From contig NZ_AULE01000024.1 of the NCBI RefSeq assembly GCF_000425125.1, positions 248,001 to 312,000 of the forward strand: 64,000 nucleotides of DNA, given 5' to 3'. A program made the translations under genes and the position numbers. Positions within the stretch are counted from its first letter, which is position 1. Every line of letters starts with the position of its first letter. This stretch comes from Paenibacillus taiwanensis DSM 18679. GTDB lineage: Bacteria; Bacillota; Bacilli; Paenibacillales; Paenibacillaceae. Positions 16,561 to 25,800 of the stretch are shown in pieces. Below the pieces are notes generated by a model that did no database searches, had not been told where the DNA came from, and saw only the letters and a list, made by a program, of their open reading frames with translations.

Positions 16561-17322
16561 ATGAAAGGACAAGGTGACGTGAACGTGAATACACATTCGC
16601 CAAAGACGGGCAAGTCCAAGGAAGAACACGTACACGCGGTGTTCGAGAGCATCGCGCCGAAGTACGATATTATGAACGATATTTTGAGCTTCCGTCGGCA
16701 CAAGGCTTGGCGCGCCTATACGATGCGCAAGATGAACGTACAGCCAGGTCAGACCGCATTAGACCTATGCTGTGGTACAGGTGACTGGACGATTCAGCTT
16801 GCACAAGCAAGTCAGACCGGTGCTATTACTGGTTTGGATTTTAGTCCACACATGCTGTCCTTTGGGCAGAAGAAAGTGGACAAGCTAGGGTTGCACAATC
16901 AGATTAAGCTCATAGAGGGCAATGCAATGGCCCTTCCTTTTGCAGACGATAGCTTTGATTTTGTGACGATTGGTTTTGGATTACGGAACGTACCTGATTT
17001 TATGCAAGTGATTCGAGAGATGAGACGTGTAGTCAAACCAGGCGGCAAGGTGGTATGTTTGGAATTGTCCAAGCCAACTTGGCAGCCATTTAAAGGGTTA
17101 TATTATTTTTATTTCCGCAACATGCTTCCGCTGCTTGGCAAGCTAATCGCCAAGCGATACGATCAGTACAAATGGCTTCCTGAATCTTTGACCACATTTC
17201 CTGACCATGTTCAACTGGCCCAGATGTTTCGTGAAGCAGGTCTTGAGCGTGTTGAGGCCAAACCATTCACAGGCGGCATCGCGGCATTGCATATAGGAAC
17301 AAAGGGGAAGGACCATGTTTAA
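16561..17322 (+). CDS. menG: Demethylmenaquinone methyltransferase MenG (UbiE family)
   Basis: S-adenosylmethionine-dependent C-methyltransferase, the last step of menaquinone synthesis. 253 residues with the UbiE/MenG signature [16 protein letters not shown] (35-50), SAM motif [11 protein letters not shown] (67-76) and the second signature [15 protein letters not shown] 16561 is used here; GTG 16579 or 16585 after AAGGTGA are plausible alternatives. The 3' end overlaps the prenyltransferase gene by 8 bp. It serves both the classical and the futalosine routes. Confidence 0.94.
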   Translation: MKGQGDVNVNTHSPKTGKSKEEHVHAVFESIAPKYDIMNDILSFRRHKAWRAYTMRKMNVQPGQTALDLCCGTGDWTIQLAQASQTGAITGLDFSPHMLSFGQKKVDKLGLHNQIKLIEGNAMALPFADDSFDFVTIGFGLRNVPDFMQVIREMRRVVKPGGKVVCLELSKPTWQPFKGLYYFYFRNMLPLLGKLIAKRYDQYKWLPESLTTFPDHVQLAQMFREAGLERVEAKPFTGGIAALHIGTKGKDHV

Positions 17323-18184
17323 GAAAATTCGAATATTCCTTGAGATGATCAAGATTGAACATACGTTATTTGCGCTCCCATTTGCGTTTATGGGAGCATT
17401 GCTTGGGTCTATGGTTGTACATCAGCACTTGCCAAGCTGGTCGCAGATTGGCTGGGTGCTGATGGCGATGGTAGGTGCACGAAGCGCTGCAATGGCATTA
17501 AACCGTGTCATAGATGCGGCTATTGATGCTAAGAATCCACGTACGGCGAATCGTGCGATACCTGCTGGATTGCTTAAGGCAGGCGAAGTCCTACTCTTTA
17601 CTGGCGTGTCATTTGGATTACTAATATGGGCAGCAGCTATGCTAGAGCCATTATCCTTTTATTTATTACCCATTGCTGTCTTTATGTTAGTTTTCTACTC
17701 CTTTACGAAGCGGTTCACTTGGCTTTGTCACGTTATACTTGGCTTAACGATAGCGTTAGCGCCACTGGGGGGCTGGGTTGCGGTCACCAATGTGATGGAC
17801 TGGACTGCGATCGTATTTTTCCTGACAGTTTCGTGCTGGACAACAGGTTTTGATATTATTTACGCCTGCCAAGACTACGAGTTTGATAAGAAAGAAGGCT
17901 TGCATTCGATTCCCGTAAGATTCGGAATACCTCGCTCATTACGTATTGCGCGTTGGTTTCATATTGTGACGGCAATCGGCTTTGTGATGTTGGCATTTAT
18001 GACAAGTCTAAGTTGGTGGTACATTATTGGTATGGTCATTGCGTGCGGACTTCTTATTTATGAACATCTAATTGTGAAGCCGCATGATCTGACCAAATTG
18101 AATACGGCATTTTTTACGATGAATGGTGTGCTTAGCATCGTCGTATTCGGATTTACCCTCTTGGATTTGGTGGTGTTGCAGTAG
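17315..18184 (+). CDS. mqnP: UbiA-family prenyltransferase, MqnP-like (futalosine menaquinone pathway)
   Basis: Polytopic membrane prenyltransferase of 289 residues with about eight hydrophobic helices. The two aspartate-rich motifs that hold Mg-diphosphate are visible: [15 protein letters not shown] (63-77) and [15 protein letters not shown] (~185-199). UbiA, MenA and MqnP share this fold. Placement next to ubiX and mqnA argues for MqnP, which prenylates 1,4-dihydroxy-6-naphthoate, rather than MenA. It overlaps menG and ends on the base where ubiX starts. Confidence 0.82.
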   Translation: MFKKIRIFLEMIKIEHTLFALPFAFMGALLGSMVVHQHLPSWSQIGWVLMAMVGARSAAMALNRVIDAAIDAKNPRTANRAIPAGLLKAGEVLLFTGVSFGLLIWAAAMLEPLSFYLLPIAVFMLVFYSFTKRFTWLCHVILGLTIALAPLGGWVAVTNVMDWTAIVFFLTVSCWTTGFDIIYACQDYEFDKKEGLHSIPVRFGIPRSLRIARWFHIVTAIGFVMLAFMTSLSWWYIIGMVIACGLLIYEHLIVKPHDLTKLNTAFFTMNGVLSIVVFGFTLLDLVVLQ

Positions 18185-18789
18185 TGGATAAACAAGATCG
18201 TTATGTGGTAGGTATTACAGGAGCGAGCGGCGCTATTTATGGTGTTCGTCTCGTTCAAGCCTTGCTTGAAGCAGGGCATTTTGTTCATCTTCTCATATCA
18301 GATGCTGGCTGGCGTGTGTTAAAGGAAGAACTGGATTGGGAGGTCACCAAGCGGCAAGTTGCGATTGAGCAGGCTTTTGGTGAACAAGCCCCTAACATTC
18401 AGTATCATCCGATTCAAGATATCGGTGCGAGCATCGCAAGCGGATCATTCCGAGTAAAAGGCATGATTATTATGCCTTGCTCTATGGGAACGTTGTCAGC
18501 GATTGCTCAAGGTGCCTCCGACAATCTTATGGCAAGAGCAGCAGATGTAATGATGAAGGAAGACCGACCGCTCATTATCGTACCACGGGAGACACCGCTG
18601 CATGCCATTCATCTGGAAAACATGCTGAAACTGTCTCGAATGGGAGTACGCATCATACCTGCTATGCCTGCATTTTACTATCGACCACAAACGTTAGATG
18701 ATATCATCAATTTCCTTGTTGGCAAAGTATTAGACAGCATGCGCATTGAGCATCAACTGTTCACGAGGTGGGGGGAGACTATTGAATAA
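18184..18789 (+). CDS. ubiX: Flavin prenyltransferase UbiX
   Basis: Makes prenylated FMN, the cofactor of UbiD-type decarboxylases. 201 residues with the FMN-binding loop GITGASGAIYG (10-20), IIMPCSMGTLSAIAQG and the prenyl-binding PRETPLHAIHLENML. It starts at GTG 18184, sharing a base with the previous stop codon. In futalosine organisms a UbiX/UbiD-type pair is the candidate decarboxylase system for 1,4-dihydroxy-6-naphthoate. No ubiD-like gene is visible in the window. Confidence 0.92.
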   Translation: MDKQDRYVVGITGASGAIYGVRLVQALLEAGHFVHLLISDAGWRVLKEELDWEVTKRQVAIEQAFGEQAPNIQYHPIQDIGASIASGSFRVKGMIIMPCSMGTLSAIAQGASDNLMARAADVMMKEDRPLIIVPRETPLHAIHLENMLKLSRMGVRIIPAMPAFYYRPQTLDDIINFLVGKVLDSMRIEHQLFTRWGETIE

Positions 18790-19663
18790 TCATCCGTTTG
18801 CATCGCATCATAGTGAGGGCTGTATCCGAATAGGACGTATCAATTATACGAATGTATGGCCTATTTTTTATCATTTTAACCCCCAACATACGAAAGCTGC
18901 GATTGAAATGATTCCGGCTGTTCCTTCCACGCTTAATCAGGCAATGCGTGAAGGTAACATAGATATGGGGCCTATTTCGGCATTTGCCTATGGGGTTTCT
19001 AGTGATCAATATGCTTTGTTTCCTGATTTGTCCGTAAGCGCGCATGGTGCGGTCAATTCAATATTACTATTTTTAAACAAACCGCTTGAGGAAGCATTAA
19101 ATGGTACCATTGCCTTAACTACAACTTCCGCTACGTCTGTTAATTTGCTCAAGATTATAGCGGAGAAGTTTTATAAGGCTAAGCCTTCTTACTTGCCTAT
19201 GGACCCTAATATTGATAAAATGATGTCCCAAGCAGACGGTGCGTTATTGATCGGTGATCATGCTATTCGTGCTTATTGGGCGAACCGAGAGCATGGGAAG
19301 TATGAAGTAATTGATCTTGGCGAGCGCTGGAATCATTTTACGAAGCATTGGATGACATTTGCGGTATGGGCGGTCCGTAAGGAAGCAATCAAACGATATC
19401 CAGAAGATATTCGTTGTATTGTTGATTCTTTTGAAGCGAGCAAGCAGCTTAGCATCGCTAATCCAGAACCGCTGGTTCAAGATGCCGTTCAGCAGATTGG
19501 TGGGGATGCGGCATATTGGCGTCATTATTTTCATCACCTGAATTACGATTTTGGTCCAGAGCAGCAAAGAGGCTTGCAGCTTTATTTTGAATATGCTTAT
19601 GAATTAGGGCTTATTGATCACAAAGTTCATTTAGATATTTGGTCGGAAAATACGGTTGGTTAG
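18782..19663 (+). CDS. mqnA: Chorismate dehydratase MqnA (futalosine pathway)
   Basis: Converts chorismate to 3-enolpyruvylbenzoate, the entry step of the futalosine route to menaquinone. 293 residues of the MqnA/MqnD (periplasmic-binding-like) fold, with the conserved start IRIGRINYTNVWPIFYHF and the TTSATSVNLLKII segment. TTG 18782 after GGGGGGAG, overlapping ubiX by 8 bp, is preferred over the frame opening at 18746. MqnA is distinguished from MqnD by the IGRINYTNVWP N terminus; this is a recalled family trait. MqnB, C, D and E are not in the window. Confidence 0.88.
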   Translation: MNNHPFASHHSEGCIRIGRINYTNVWPIFYHFNPQHTKAAIEMIPAVPSTLNQAMREGNIDMGPISAFAYGVSSDQYALFPDLSVSAHGAVNSILLFLNKPLEEALNGTIALTTTSATSVNLLKIIAEKFYKAKPSYLPMDPNIDKMMSQADGALLIGDHAIRAYWANREHGKYEVIDLGERWNHFTKHWMTFAVWAVRKEAIKRYPEDIRCIVDSFEASKQLSIANPEPLVQDAVQQIGGDAAYWRHYFHHLNYDFGPEQQRGLQLYFEYAYELGLIDHKVHLDIWSENTVG

Positions 19664-19671
19664 GTGAAAGC

Positions 19672-20646
19672 ATGAAACTGTGGGACATTTATGCAACGAT
19701 GAAAAATGACGTCTCCTTTATTGAACGTGAATTGGAACGGACGATTGTATCCGATCACGAACTGCTAAATGAGACGTCGTTGCATCTGTTAAAGTCTGGG
19801 GGCAAACGAATACGGCCTGTATTCGTATTGCTCGCCGGCAAGTTTGGTACATATGATTTAGAGCAATTAAAGCGGGTGGCTGTTCCTCTTGAGTTGATCC
19901 ATATGGCTTCGTTGGTGCACGATGATGTGATTGACGATGCAGATACGAGACGGGGCAATTTGACGGTTAAGTCAAAATGGGACAATCGTATTGCCATGTA
20001 CACGGGCGATTACATTTATGCAAAAGCTCTGACGATGATTACGGAGCTTGAAAATCCGCATATCCACAAGATTTTATCAAAAGCTATGGTACAAATGTGT
20101 ATTGGAGAGATGGAGCAAATTCGTGATTTCTTTAATACAGAACAGTCGGTCCGCCAATATTTACTGCGCATTCGCCGAAAGACAGCTATTCTAATTGCGA
20201 TAAGCTGTCAATTGGGCGCTTTGGCGGCAGGGTCGGATTTAAAGACGAGTCATTTGCTGTATCGATATGGATACAATGTAGGGATGACTTTTCAAATCCG
20301 CGATGATGTGCTTGATTTGACGGGTACGGAGGCTCAGATTGGCAAGCCGCCAGGCAACGATATTAAACAAGGCAACATTACATTGCCTGTTTTGTTTGCT
20401 TTGCAGGAACAAAGCATCCGTCGTCCTTTGTTAGCAGAGATTCAGCGGATTCATCAGCATAATGGAGATACCGATGTGTCGGAAGCATTATCAATTATTC
20501 GAAATAGTAAAGGTATTTACGAAGCGGAGCAATTGGCTAATCGTTATATGCAGAAAGCGTTAGATGCACTTGTGCATTTGCCTGATCGACGTGCTCGCAA
20601 AAGCTTACGTGACATCGCTCACTTTATTGCCAATCGATCCCACTAA
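19672..20646 (+). CDS. hepT: Heptaprenyl diphosphate synthase component II (catalytic)
   Basis: Trans-prenyl diphosphate synthase of 324 residues that elongates farnesyl diphosphate with isopentenyl units when paired with HepS. The first aspartate-rich motif is DDVID (84-88, with DTRRG following), the second is DDVLD (~212-216), and the substrate loop GGKRIRPVF is at 43-51. ATG 19672 follows TAGGTGAAAG. It follows mqnA by 8 bp, and ndk comes next, as in B. subtilis. Confidence 0.94.
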   Translation: MKLWDIYATMKNDVSFIERELERTIVSDHELLNETSLHLLKSGGKRIRPVFVLLAGKFGTYDLEQLKRVAVPLELIHMASLVHDDVIDDADTRRGNLTVKSKWDNRIAMYTGDYIYAKALTMITELENPHIHKILSKAMVQMCIGEMEQIRDFFNTEQSVRQYLLRIRRKTAILIAISCQLGALAAGSDLKTSHLLYRYGYNVGMTFQIRDDVLDLTGTEAQIGKPPGNDIKQGNITLPVLFALQEQSIRRPLLAEIQRIHQHNGDTDVSEALSIIRNSKGIYEAEQLANRYMQKALDALVHLPDRRARKSLRDIAHFIANRSH

Positions 20647-20694
20647 ACTTTTAACAAAATGATGAACAAAAATAGTGTACATACAAGAAATATC

Positions 20695-20703
20695 TGGTAT
20701 AAT
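20695..20703 (+). promoter_or_regulatory. Extended -10 promoter for ndk
   Basis: TGG followed by a perfect TATAAT (20698-20703), 42 bp upstream of the ndk start. No convincing -35. Confidence 0.5.
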
Positions 20704-20744
20704 GCGTGTGTTGGACAACTTCACATGTATCGAGGAGTGAACGT

Positions 20745-21188
20745 ATGGAACGCACATTCATCATGGTTAAGCCAGACGGCGTACAACGCGGTCTAATCGG
20801 AGAGATTGTAAGCCGCTTTGAACGCAAGGGTTTCAAGCTTGTTGCCGGCAAAGTAATGATTATTTCACGTAAACAAGCGGAATTTCACTACGCTGAGCAC
20901 AGCGAGAAACCTTTCTTCGGAGAATTAGTAGACTTTATTACATCCGGTCCGGTGTTCGCCATGGTATGGGAAGGCGATGATATTATTTCCCTCTCGCGTC
21001 TTATGATTGGCAAGACGAAAGTTGCGGATGCACAGCCAGGCACGATTCGTGGCGACTATGCTTCACACACGAATTTTAACTTGGTTCATGGATCGGATTC
21101 CCCTGAAAGCGCTGCCCGCGAGATTGGTAACATGTTTGAAGAATCGGACGCTGTTCAATTTGAGCGTGCGATAGAGCCTTGGATTTAA
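20745..21188 (+). CDS. ndk: Nucleoside diphosphate kinase
   Basis: Balances nucleoside triphosphates by phosphate transfer through a histidine. 147 residues, full length. The active-site motif [12 protein letters not shown] carries the phospho-accepting histidine at residue 115, and the N terminus [14 protein letters not shown] is canonical. ATG 20745 has CGAGGAGTGA upstream; the longer frame from 20706 is rejected. The gene has its own promoter and terminator. Confidence 0.97.
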   Translation: MERTFIMVKPDGVQRGLIGEIVSRFERKGFKLVAGKVMIISRKQAEFHYAEHSEKPFFGELVDFITSGPVFAMVWEGDDIISLSRLMIGKTKVADAQPGTIRGDYASHTNFNLVHGSDSPESAAREIGNMFEESDAVQFERAIEPWI

Positions 21189-21252
21189 GTCGGAATTATT
21201 ATCTTTTTTGTTGCGAATAGATGTAAGAGCTTACATGAAGCAGGAACATCGA

Positions 21253-21288
21253 AGAACACGGCGAATGTTTAACATTCGACCGTGTTTT
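21253..21288 (+). terminator. Terminator after ndk
   Basis: GAACACGG-C-GAATG pairs with CATTC-GA-CCGTGTTTTC around a TTTAA loop, with T-rich sequence after the stem. Confidence 0.82.
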
Positions 21289-21372
21289 CTATTTCTTACA
21301 ACAGCAGCTGCTAATGCAGTTCACGGTAGACTTGATTTATAAAGATAGCGACATTTACGGGGTGAACGAAGT

Positions 21373-22254
21373 ATGGACAACAAGAATGTTCGAACAGGCA
21401 TGAACCGCTCAGATACGGCTTCTGGCCTGGAAGAACTACAAGCACGCACCATCGTCTACACAGACGAGGAAACTAAAGATTATTATCGATTTATTGAGCA
21501 GGTGCGCAAGAAGAGTGGCATAGATTTGGCCCTTTACAAGGAAGCACAGATGCGCAGAAGATTAAATACACTTCGAGTAAAAAATGGATATGAATCGTTT
21601 GAGGCGTTTTTTAGATCAATGGATGCTGATAAACAGTTGTTTTATGAGTTTTTAGATCGGATGACGATTAACGTCTCCGAATTTTGGAGAAACCCGAATC
21701 GATGGCAAACGCTGCGTGAGCGAGTACTTCCTTATCTGTCAGCACAAAATCGAAATCTGCGCTGCTGGAGTGCTGCATGTTCAACAGGGGAAGAACCGTA
21801 TACGCTAGCTATGATATTAGACGAAGCGCGCTTGCTTAACACAACTACCATGATTGCAAGTGATATCGACGATAACGCATTAGCTAAAGCAAAGGAAGCT
21901 TTGTATATGGAGCGTGCGCTAAAAGATGTGCCTACGTCTTTTCAGGATACATATTTTCACAAGGAAGATGAAATGTACCGCGTACAAGACAAGTTGAAGC
22001 GGTCAATTACGTTCCGCAAACAAAATTTATTATCTGATACATTTGACGGTGGATACGACCTTATCATTTGCCGCAATGTGATGATCTATTTTACCGAAGA
22101 AGCGAAGCATGAACTGTATCTCAAGTTTTCGAAGGCGTTGCGACCTGGTGGCGTATTGTTCGTAGGCAGCACAGAGCAAATTTTTAATCCGGCCCAATAT
22201 GAATTCGAGACGATGGAGACCTTTTTCTACCGTAAAGCTAAGTCCACCGTATAA
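21373..22254 (+). CDS. cheR: Chemotaxis protein methyltransferase CheR
   Basis: Methylates glutamates of chemoreceptors for adaptation, using S-adenosylmethionine. 293 residues: an N-terminal helical CheR domain (~30-110), then the methyltransferase domain with SAM motif SAACSTGEEPYTLAMIL (~133-149), IIASDID-type acidic loop and ICRNVMIYF. The position ndk-cheR-aro is the same as in B. subtilis. It could act on the chemoreceptor at 5695. Confidence 0.95.
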   Translation: MDNKNVRTGMNRSDTASGLEELQARTIVYTDEETKDYYRFIEQVRKKSGIDLALYKEAQMRRRLNTLRVKNGYESFEAFFRSMDADKQLFYEFLDRMTINVSEFWRNPNRWQTLRERVLPYLSAQNRNLRCWSAACSTGEEPYTLAMILDEARLLNTTTMIASDIDDNALAKAKEALYMERALKDVPTSFQDTYFHKEDEMYRVQDKLKRSITFRKQNLLSDTFDGGYDLIICRNVMIYFTEEAKHELYLKFSKALRPGGVLFVGSTEQIFNPAQYEFETMETFFYRKAKSTV

Positions 22255-22353
22255 GGTAGTGGCTAATATCCGATACTGATAGTAACGGCTGGGCAAGCAG
22301 TTGCGCACAACGTACATGATTTGGATATTCGGACCACATACGGAGGAACAACT

Positions 22354-22608
22354 ATGGATAAAAGAACAGTCATATCGGCCTATTATCGAGGTGAATTATC
22401 CCTTCAGGAATGCGCGCAGATACTAGGACTGGAGTTAAGCCCTTTGCAGAGCTGGCTTCAGCAAGATAAGGCTTGGAACAAGATCGCTCACGAAAGCGGC
22501 GAGCTGCAACTGGAAGGACGTTTGGATACGAATAGCAGCGCGGGCGCATGGACTGGTACAAGTGATCAAGTATCTTCTTCATTCGGTTTCCTCTTCAAAA
22601 AAGTGTAA
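22354..22608 (+). CDS. Small protein with helix-turn-helix-like region, unknown function
   Basis: 84 residues from ATG 22354, with CGGAGGAAC just upstream. Residues ~8-35 (SAYYRGELSLQECAQILGLE) look like a helix-turn-helix of the sigma-region-4/transposase type. The C-terminal half is Ser/Gly-rich and probably disordered. It lies between cheR and the aroC promoter, with a terminator downstream. I do not recognise the family. Confidence 0.6.
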   Translation: MDKRTVISAYYRGELSLQECAQILGLELSPLQSWLQQDKAWNKIAHESGELQLEGRLDTNSSAGAWTGTSDQVSSSFGFLFKKV

Positions 22609-22652
22609 AGTTAAGCTTCACAAAATGAATATAAGTGCTACCTATACGTACG

Positions 22653-22697
22653 AGCACGTTCCACAGCCATACAGGCGAGGCGGGGCGTGCTTTTGTT
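22653..22697 (+). terminator. Terminator upstream of aroC
   Basis: AGCACG (22653-22658) pairs with CGTGCT (22686-22691) around a long loop, followed by TTTGTTTTC. The stem is short, so strength is uncertain. Confidence 0.55.
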
Positions 22698-22700
22698 TTC

Positions 22701-22729
22701 TTGTCAAACGTTGCCGCCTATACTATAAT
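22701..22729 (+). promoter_or_regulatory. Sigma-A promoter of the aroC-aroB-aroH unit
   Basis: TTGTCA (22701-22706), 17 bp, TATAAT (22724-22729): near-consensus, 60 bp before aroC. Confidence 0.8.
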
Positions 22730-22788
22730 GAGCAAAAGAGATTGAGATTTTAGCAATTCAACGCAGCACAGTCAAAGGGGGAACACAC

Positions 22789-23958
22789 GTGAGTTTACGT
22801 TATTTAACAGCAGGGGAAACACACGGACCACAATTGACTGCCATCATTGAAGGAATGCCAAGCAATATGGCCGTTGATTTTGAACAATTGAATTTCCAAT
22901 TGCATCGTCGCCAGAAGGGATATGGCCGCGGTCGTCGTATGCAGATTGAACAGGATACAGCAACTATAGCAGGTGGAGTCCGTCATGGACGCACAACAGG
23001 CGCACCAATTGCACTTATTGTTGAGAATAACGATTGGAAGCATTGGATGAAAATTATGAACGTGGAGCCGATCGAAGGAACTGATGAGGAGAAACGTCGT
23101 GTTCATCGTCCGCGTCCAGGACATGCCGATTTGAACGGTGGTTTGAAGTATGAGCTTAAAGATCTGCGTAATGTGCTTGAGCGTTCCAGCGCACGTGAGA
23201 CCGCTGCCCGTGTGGCCTGTGGAGCACTTGCACGGCAATTGCTGGCTGCCTTTGGCATTAAGGTAGCAGGTCAAGTGATTCGGATTGGCGAGATTGAGGC
23301 GCCCGCACATAACTTGCCTATCGATGAGCTTATTGAGCGTACAGAGCAATCCTCGGTTCGTGTTGTGGACAAGGAGACAGAACAAAAGATGGAGGCTTAT
23401 ATCGACCAGATCAAAGAAGATGGCGATTCTATTGGCGGCATCGTGGAATGTATGATCGAGGGTGCTCCTATCGGTTTAGGCAGTCATGTGCAATATGATC
23501 GTAAGTTGGATGGACGAATCGCACAGGCAGTTATGTCGATCAACGCGTTTAAAGGTGTTGAGATTGGCATTGGATTTGAAGCAGGTCGCTTGCGTGGTTC
23601 ACAAGTGCACGACGAGATTGAATACGATGAGAGTCGTGGCTTCACACGTGCCACTAATCGCTTGGGAGGCTTTGAAGGAGGCATGACAAATGGAATGCCG
23701 ATCGTGGTCCGTGGTGTCATGAAGCCTATACCTACTTTGTATAAGCCGCTGCGCAGCGTCGATATAGATACGAAGGAAGCCTTTACAGCGCAAGTTGAAC
23801 GCTCAGATGCGTGTGCTGTTCCGGCGGCAAGTGTCGTATTGGAGAATGTCGTTGCATGGGAAGTGGCGAAGGCCTTCTTGGAGAAGTTTGGTGGAGACTC
23901 AATGGAAGAGATCAGAGCCAATTATGAGAACTATTTAGCGCAGCTTGCGCGCTATTAG
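22789..23958 (+). CDS. aroC: Chorismate synthase
   Basis: Last step of the shikimate pathway: converts EPSP to chorismate with reduced FMN. 389 residues, full length, with the family signatures [12 protein letters not shown] at the N terminus, [22 protein letters not shown] and [12 protein letters not shown]. It starts at GTG 22789 and is called aroF in B. subtilis, where it also heads the supraoperon. Its product feeds AroH/TyrA, TrpE and MqnA, all encoded in this window. aroB begins immediately after its stop codon. Confidence 0.97.
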   Translation: MSLRYLTAGETHGPQLTAIIEGMPSNMAVDFEQLNFQLHRRQKGYGRGRRMQIEQDTATIAGGVRHGRTTGAPIALIVENNDWKHWMKIMNVEPIEGTDEEKRRVHRPRPGHADLNGGLKYELKDLRNVLERSSARETAARVACGALARQLLAAFGIKVAGQVIRIGEIEAPAHNLPIDELIERTEQSSVRVVDKETEQKMEAYIDQIKEDGDSIGGIVECMIEGAPIGLGSHVQYDRKLDGRIAQAVMSINAFKGVEIGIGFEAGRLRGSQVHDEIEYDESRGFTRATNRLGGFEGGMTNGMPIVVRGVMKPIPTLYKPLRSVDIDTKEAFTAQVERSDACAVPAASVVLENVVAWEVAKAFLEKFGGDSMEEIRANYENYLAQLARY

Positions 23959-25089
23959 GTGATGCGGATGAACATAAATGAACAAGTGATGGCTGCGGAA
24001 TTATCCGTCGATATAAATGGCCGCTCCTATCCAATCTGGATAGGAGAAGGCCTGCTTGTCCGTTCTGGGCAGTTGTTTCAGTTGGCAAACATTACATCGA
24101 AAAGTCCCGTTCTTATCATTACCGATACACATGTGGCAGAGTACCATTTACACACGGTGAAGTCTTCGCTAGAGGCGGCTGGATATCGGGTCGCACAATA
24201 TATTGTGCCGTCAGGGGAGACGTCGAAGTCTTTATCCCAACTGGAGCACTGTGTGACGGCAGCGTTGGCAGCTGGACTTGATCGCAAGTCAACCATTGTT
24301 GCACTTGGGGGCGGCGTTGTCGGTGATCTGGCAGGGTTTGTGGCGGCGTCTTATATGCGCGGTATTCGGTTTGTGCAAATGCCTACGACCATATTAGCGC
24401 ATGATAGCAGCGTCGGCGGTAAAGTTGCTGTTAATCACCCGCTCGCCAAAAATATTATCGGTGCATTTCATCAACCAGAAATGGTCATTTATGATACAGA
24501 ATCGTTGCGTACGTTGTCCATTCGAGACATTCGTTCAGGATTGGCAGAGATGATTAAGCATGGCCTTATTTGGGATGCTGATTTCGCTGCTTGGTGTGGT
24601 GAGCATGCTGCTGAGTTACTTAATTTGGACAGAGAAAGTTTACAGTACGGATTATACACGGGCTGTAGTGTGAAGGCACAAGTTGTTTCCCAAGATGAGC
24701 GGGAAAATGATTTGCGAGCGATCCTTAATCTGGGGCATACGATCGGTCATGCTTTGGAAGCCGTTGGCCAATATGGTGAATTGCTTCATGGTGAAGCCAT
24801 TGCGATTGGTATGGTGGGATCTGCCATGCTTGCGGCTCGTCTCGGGGAAGATCCGGCAATCGAGACACGCACACGTGAACTTATGGAGGCATTTGGCCTG
24901 CCAACAGCAATTCCGGCTCATTATGACACAGATGCTATTATGTCGGCGATGATGCATGATAAGAAGTTTAGTGAGGGTCAGATGGTGTTTGTAGTGCCAA
25001 CTGCGATTGGGGCTGTGGATATCCGGCGCGACGTAGCTGTATCTTTAGTGCGGGAAATCGTTGATCAGCTGAAAGGAGAGAGAGAATAA
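23959..25089 (+). CDS. aroB: 3-dehydroquinate synthase
   Basis: Second step of the shikimate pathway, NAD- and metal-dependent. 376 residues as drawn from GTG 23959. ATG 23968 is equally likely, since AGGTGA lies 5 nt before it. Family features: GGGVVGDLAGFVAASYMRG, HDSSVGGKVAVNHP, the metal-ligand segments GLAEMIKHGLI, NLGHTIGHALE and LLHGEAIAIGM. It directly abuts aroC and is followed 1 bp later by aroH. Confidence 0.96.
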   Translation: MMRMNINEQVMAAELSVDINGRSYPIWIGEGLLVRSGQLFQLANITSKSPVLIITDTHVAEYHLHTVKSSLEAAGYRVAQYIVPSGETSKSLSQLEHCVTAALAAGLDRKSTIVALGGGVVGDLAGFVAASYMRGIRFVQMPTTILAHDSSVGGKVAVNHPLAKNIIGAFHQPEMVIYDTESLRTLSIRDIRSGLAEMIKHGLIWDADFAAWCGEHAAELLNLDRESLQYGLYTGCSVKAQVVSQDERENDLRAILNLGHTIGHALEAVGQYGELLHGEAIAIGMVGSAMLAARLGEDPAIETRTRELMEAFGLPTAIPAHYDTDAIMSAMMHDKKFSEGQMVFVVPTAIGAVDIRRDVAVSLVREIVDQLKGERE

Positions 25090-25090
25090 G

Positions 25091-25474
25091 ATGCTCGTGA
25101 GGGGAATAAGAGGAGCTACTACTGTAACGACTAACGATGCCGATGAGATTCTATTGGCGACGACAGAGCTATTAAACAAAATTGTACAAGAGAATACAAT
25201 TGATCCCGAGCAAATTTCGCATGTGTGGATTACGATGACACAAGATCTGGATGCGACATTTCCAGCCCGTGCAGTCAGAACGATTGAAGGCTGGGAACTG
25301 GTCCCTATCATGTGTTCATTGGAAATACCGGTGGCGGGCAGTTTGCCCATGTGTATTCGAATTATGTTAAATGTAAATACGGACAAAACCCAGGCAGAAA
25401 TTCATCACATTTATTTGAATGAAGCGGCCAAATTGCGACCAGATCTAGTGGAGCGTACCCAAACCTTATCTTAA
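25091..25474 (+). CDS. aroH: Chorismate mutase (AroH type)
   Basis: Converts chorismate to prephenate for tyrosine and phenylalanine. 127 residues of the trimeric AroH fold, with the conserved start VRGIRGATTV, the active-site region FPARAVR (arginine) and the C-terminal IYLNEAAKLRPDL. Start ATG 25091 follows GAAAGGAGAGAGAATAAG. It is the last gene before the TRAP-controlled trp leader. No terminator separates it from that leader, so aroC transcripts probably run into the TRAP attenuator, as in B. subtilis. Confidence 0.95.
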   Translation: MLVRGIRGATTVTTNDADEILLATTELLNKIVQENTIDPEQISHVWITMTQDLDATFPARAVRTIEGWELVPIMCSLEIPVAGSLPMCIRIMLNVNTDKTQAEIHHIYLNEAAKLRPDLVERTQTLS

Positions 25475-25477
25475 CGT

Positions 25478-25507
25478 TTGACGAATGCGATGCTGTTGTT
25501 GTATATT
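25478..25507 (+). promoter_or_regulatory. Internal sigma-A promoter of the trp operon
   Basis: TTGACG (25478-25483), 18 bp, TATATT (25502-25507). The expected start near 25514 falls at the first TRAP triplet, so the native transcript may begin inside the TRAP site. Confidence 0.6.
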
Positions 25508-25512
25508 GACAG

Positions 25513-25565
25513 TAGCAGAGTTGAGCAGAGTATAGTTTAGATGAGATTAGTTGAGCAGAGCAGAG
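25513..25565 (+). promoter_or_regulatory. TRAP-binding site: eleven GAG/TAG triplets at 5-nt period
   Basis: Triplets start at 25513, 25518, 25523, 25528, 25533, 25538, 25543, 25548, 25553, 25558 and 25563. They read TAG, GAG, GAG, GAG, TAG, TAG, GAG, TAG, GAG, GAG, GAG, each separated by exactly two bases. Eleven triplets match the eleven subunits of the TRAP ring, whose gene mtrB is at 14604. A near-triplet AAG (25568) continues the phase. Tryptophan-loaded TRAP should wrap this RNA and favour the terminator at 25710-25737. Confidence 0.93.
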
Positions 25566-25709
25566 CTAAGAATTAGAGCCTATCTTATTGAATTCGTTCA
25601 GGCGGATTATATGCAATGTCTTGGGTTAAACAAGACTTTATTCTGGCATATTATCTATACCCTGGGGCGTATTCACCTACTCACTAATAATTTCATCGTT
25701 ATTTACAAC

Positions 25710-25737
25710 AACCTCTACTGTGCGTAGAGGTTTTTTT
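25710..25737 (+). terminator. trp leader attenuator terminator
   Basis: AACCTCTAC (25710-25718) pairs with GTAGAGGTT (25724-25732) around TGTGC, ending in seven T. It lies 145 nt downstream of the TRAP site and 63 bp before trpE. GTAG-c-AG-a-GTT at 25512-25522 could pair with the left arm to form an antiterminator that TRAP would block. The intervening 25566-25709 shows no gene. Confidence 0.88.
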
Positions 25738-25800
25738 GTTGCACTCTGTCCATGCTAAATGAGCTTATTCAGGCTCATGGACTGAAAGGAGTGAAGGACG

